A stretch of DNA of 7,608 nucleotides from Pseudomonadota bacterium. GTDB taxonomy: Bacteria > Pseudomonadota > Gammaproteobacteria > Burkholderiales > Burkholderiaceae_E. Made by a program: the position numbers and the translations under genes. Below the pieces are notes generated by a model, which was not told the origin of the DNA, did not search any database, and saw nothing but the letters and a program-made list of their open reading frames with translations. The DNA lies in assembly GCA_023389055.1 (NCBI GenBank), contig JAEWFA010000060.1, positions 1 to 7,608 of the forward strand, in the 5' to 3' direction. Shown in pieces: positions 6,698-7,608 of the stretch (position 1 is its first letter; every line of letters starts with the position of its first letter).

Positions 6698-6827
6698 CGC
6701 CGTGCCTCCTCGAATCGACGATTGTCGCTTCCGCCCGGAAGGCAAACCTTAACGCGGCTCAAGAACGAGGGCGGAACGCGCCTCGTTCGCAGTGATCGCC
6801 GCGCGTGCGTGGCTCCAGGGCGGACGC
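6698..6827 (-). promoter_or_regulatory. upstream region of the molybdoenzyme operon with an inverted repeat
   Basis: The 130 bp between the rRNA terminator and the padB-like start must hold the operon promoter if read-through is not used. I see no strong sigma-70 pair; TTGAGC (6761-6756, minus strand) is a possible -35 without a good -10. The clearest element is a perfect 8-bp inverted repeat, GAACGAGG (6763-6770) and CCTCGTTC (6781-6788), with a 10-nt spacer, a possible operator. Smaller repeats are TTCCG-N2-CGGAA (6729-6740) and AATCG-A-CGATT (6713-6723), the latter next to the ribosome binding site at 6705-6710. Confidence 0.4.
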
Positions 6828-6853
6828 AAAAAAGCCACCCGCTAGGGGTGGCT
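6828..6853 (-). terminator. rho-independent terminator of the rRNA operon
   Basis: On the minus strand, AGCCACCC (6853-6846), a 5-nt loop and GGGTGGCT (6840-6833) form a perfect 8-bp stem running into a six-T tract (6833-6828). It starts 17 nt after the 3' end of 5S. In the plus direction the same stem is followed by TTCTTCG, a poor T-tract, so it mainly ends rRNA transcription. Confidence 0.92.
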
Positions 6854-6870
6854 TCTTCGCGTCGGAGAAT

Positions 6871-6987
6871 TGCCTGACGATGTCCTACTTTCACAAGCGA
6901 GATGCTCACTATCATCGGCGCTGCGGCGTTTCACGGTCCTGTTCGGGATGGGAAGGGGTGGTTCCACCGCGCTATGGTCGTCAGGCG
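6871..6987 (-). rRNA. rrf: 5S ribosomal RNA
   Basis: The terminal helix is visible as GCCTGACGA (5' end, 6986-6978) pairing with TCGTCAGGC (3' end, 6880-6872). The internal conserved stretches are CCATCCCGAACAGGACCGTG and ACGCCGCAGCGCCGATGATAGT. The CCCCTTCCCATCCCGAAC region is typical of Betaproteobacteria. Length is about 117 nt; the exact ends may shift by one or two bases. It is the last gene of the rRNA operon and is followed at once by the terminator. Confidence 0.96.
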
Positions 6988-7164
6988 TAACTTTTCGCCC
7001 ATCCGCAGCCGGTTGCCCGACGGCGAACGAACCAATCCTGAAAGAAGATATCGAAACAGCTCTCTTCGACCTGTCGGTCGCGTCCGGACGGGTATCCGAA
7101 CGCGGGGTTGTGAGGCGCACACACAACCTTGCGGTATCACGCTGAGCTGATTCGCAAAGTTATA
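6988..7164 (-). other. 23S-5S rRNA internal spacer
   Basis: This is a transcribed spacer of about 177 nt with no tRNA gene. On the minus strand it folds into small hairpins: GGTTGTG/CACAACC (7128-7122 with 7112-7106, 9-nt loop), an 8-pair CGTTCGGA/TCCGGACG stem with one G-U (7102-7095 with 7088-7081), and CGACC/GGTCG (7080-7076 with 7071-7067). These may guide rRNA processing. Nothing coding is convincing here. Confidence 0.7.

Positions 7165-7608
<444 letters not shown>

Noticed and set aside
6698..6745. 16-residue N-terminal extension of the large subunit as a Tat signal
   Set aside because: It has no twin-arginine motif followed by a hydrophobic stretch. The AGGAGG at 6710-6705 places the start at 6697.
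4109..6877. 922-codon open frame on the plus strand opposite the molybdoenzyme gene
   Set aside because: It is a shadow frame caused by high GC content. Its product is Arg/Ala/Val-rich with no family features, while the opposite strand has a complete motif-bearing enzyme with a perfect ribosome binding site.

Overview
The window is high-GC DNA, probably from a betaproteobacterium of Burkholderiales/Rhodocyclales type. The 5S sequence (about 117 nt), the 3' end of the 23S and the codon use all point that way. The species cannot be read from the sequence.

Layout, left to right. Positions 1-118 (minus strand) are the 5' end of a bacterial group IIC intron, cut by the window edge. It sits directly behind the T-tract of a rho-independent terminator (120-148), the insertion habit typical of class C introns. 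The terminator lies downstream of a small minus-strand gene of unknown function (270-494, 74 aa), with a hairpin-rich 3' region between them. A divergent intergenic region (495-617) holds a sigma-70-like promoter for the small gene and a perfect inverted repeat of LysR-box form. That repeat stands just before a LysR-family regulator gene on the plus strand (618-1628).

Tail to tail with the regulator is a three-gene minus-strand operon, transcribed in this order: a 934-aa cytoplasmic-type molybdopterin oxidoreductase resembling PadB of phenylacetyl-CoA:acceptor oxidoreductase (6697-3893); a 598-aa fusion of a four-cluster 4Fe-4S subunit with an NrfD/DmsC-like membrane anchor (3896-2100); and a hotdog-fold acyl-CoA thioesterase (2103-1639). 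Both junctions are 4-bp stop/start overlaps (ATGA and GTGA), so the three products are probably translationally coupled and work together. The most economical reading is a membrane-bound, quinone-reducing enzyme facing the cytoplasm that oxidises an (aryl)acyl-CoA, with a thioesterase to release the acid or clear dead-end thioesters. The substrate is not shown by the sequence.

Positions 6828-7608 are the end of a ribosomal RNA operon on the minus strand: the 3' end of 23S, a 177-nt spacer without tRNA, 5S, and a strong terminator. The molybdoenzyme operon starts about 130 bp past that terminator in the same direction.

The points most worth a second look are the operon (PadB-like enzyme, fused FeS/anchor, coupled thioesterase), the Asp where the third cysteine ligand of the large subunit's N-terminal cluster is expected, and the intron sitting in a terminator.
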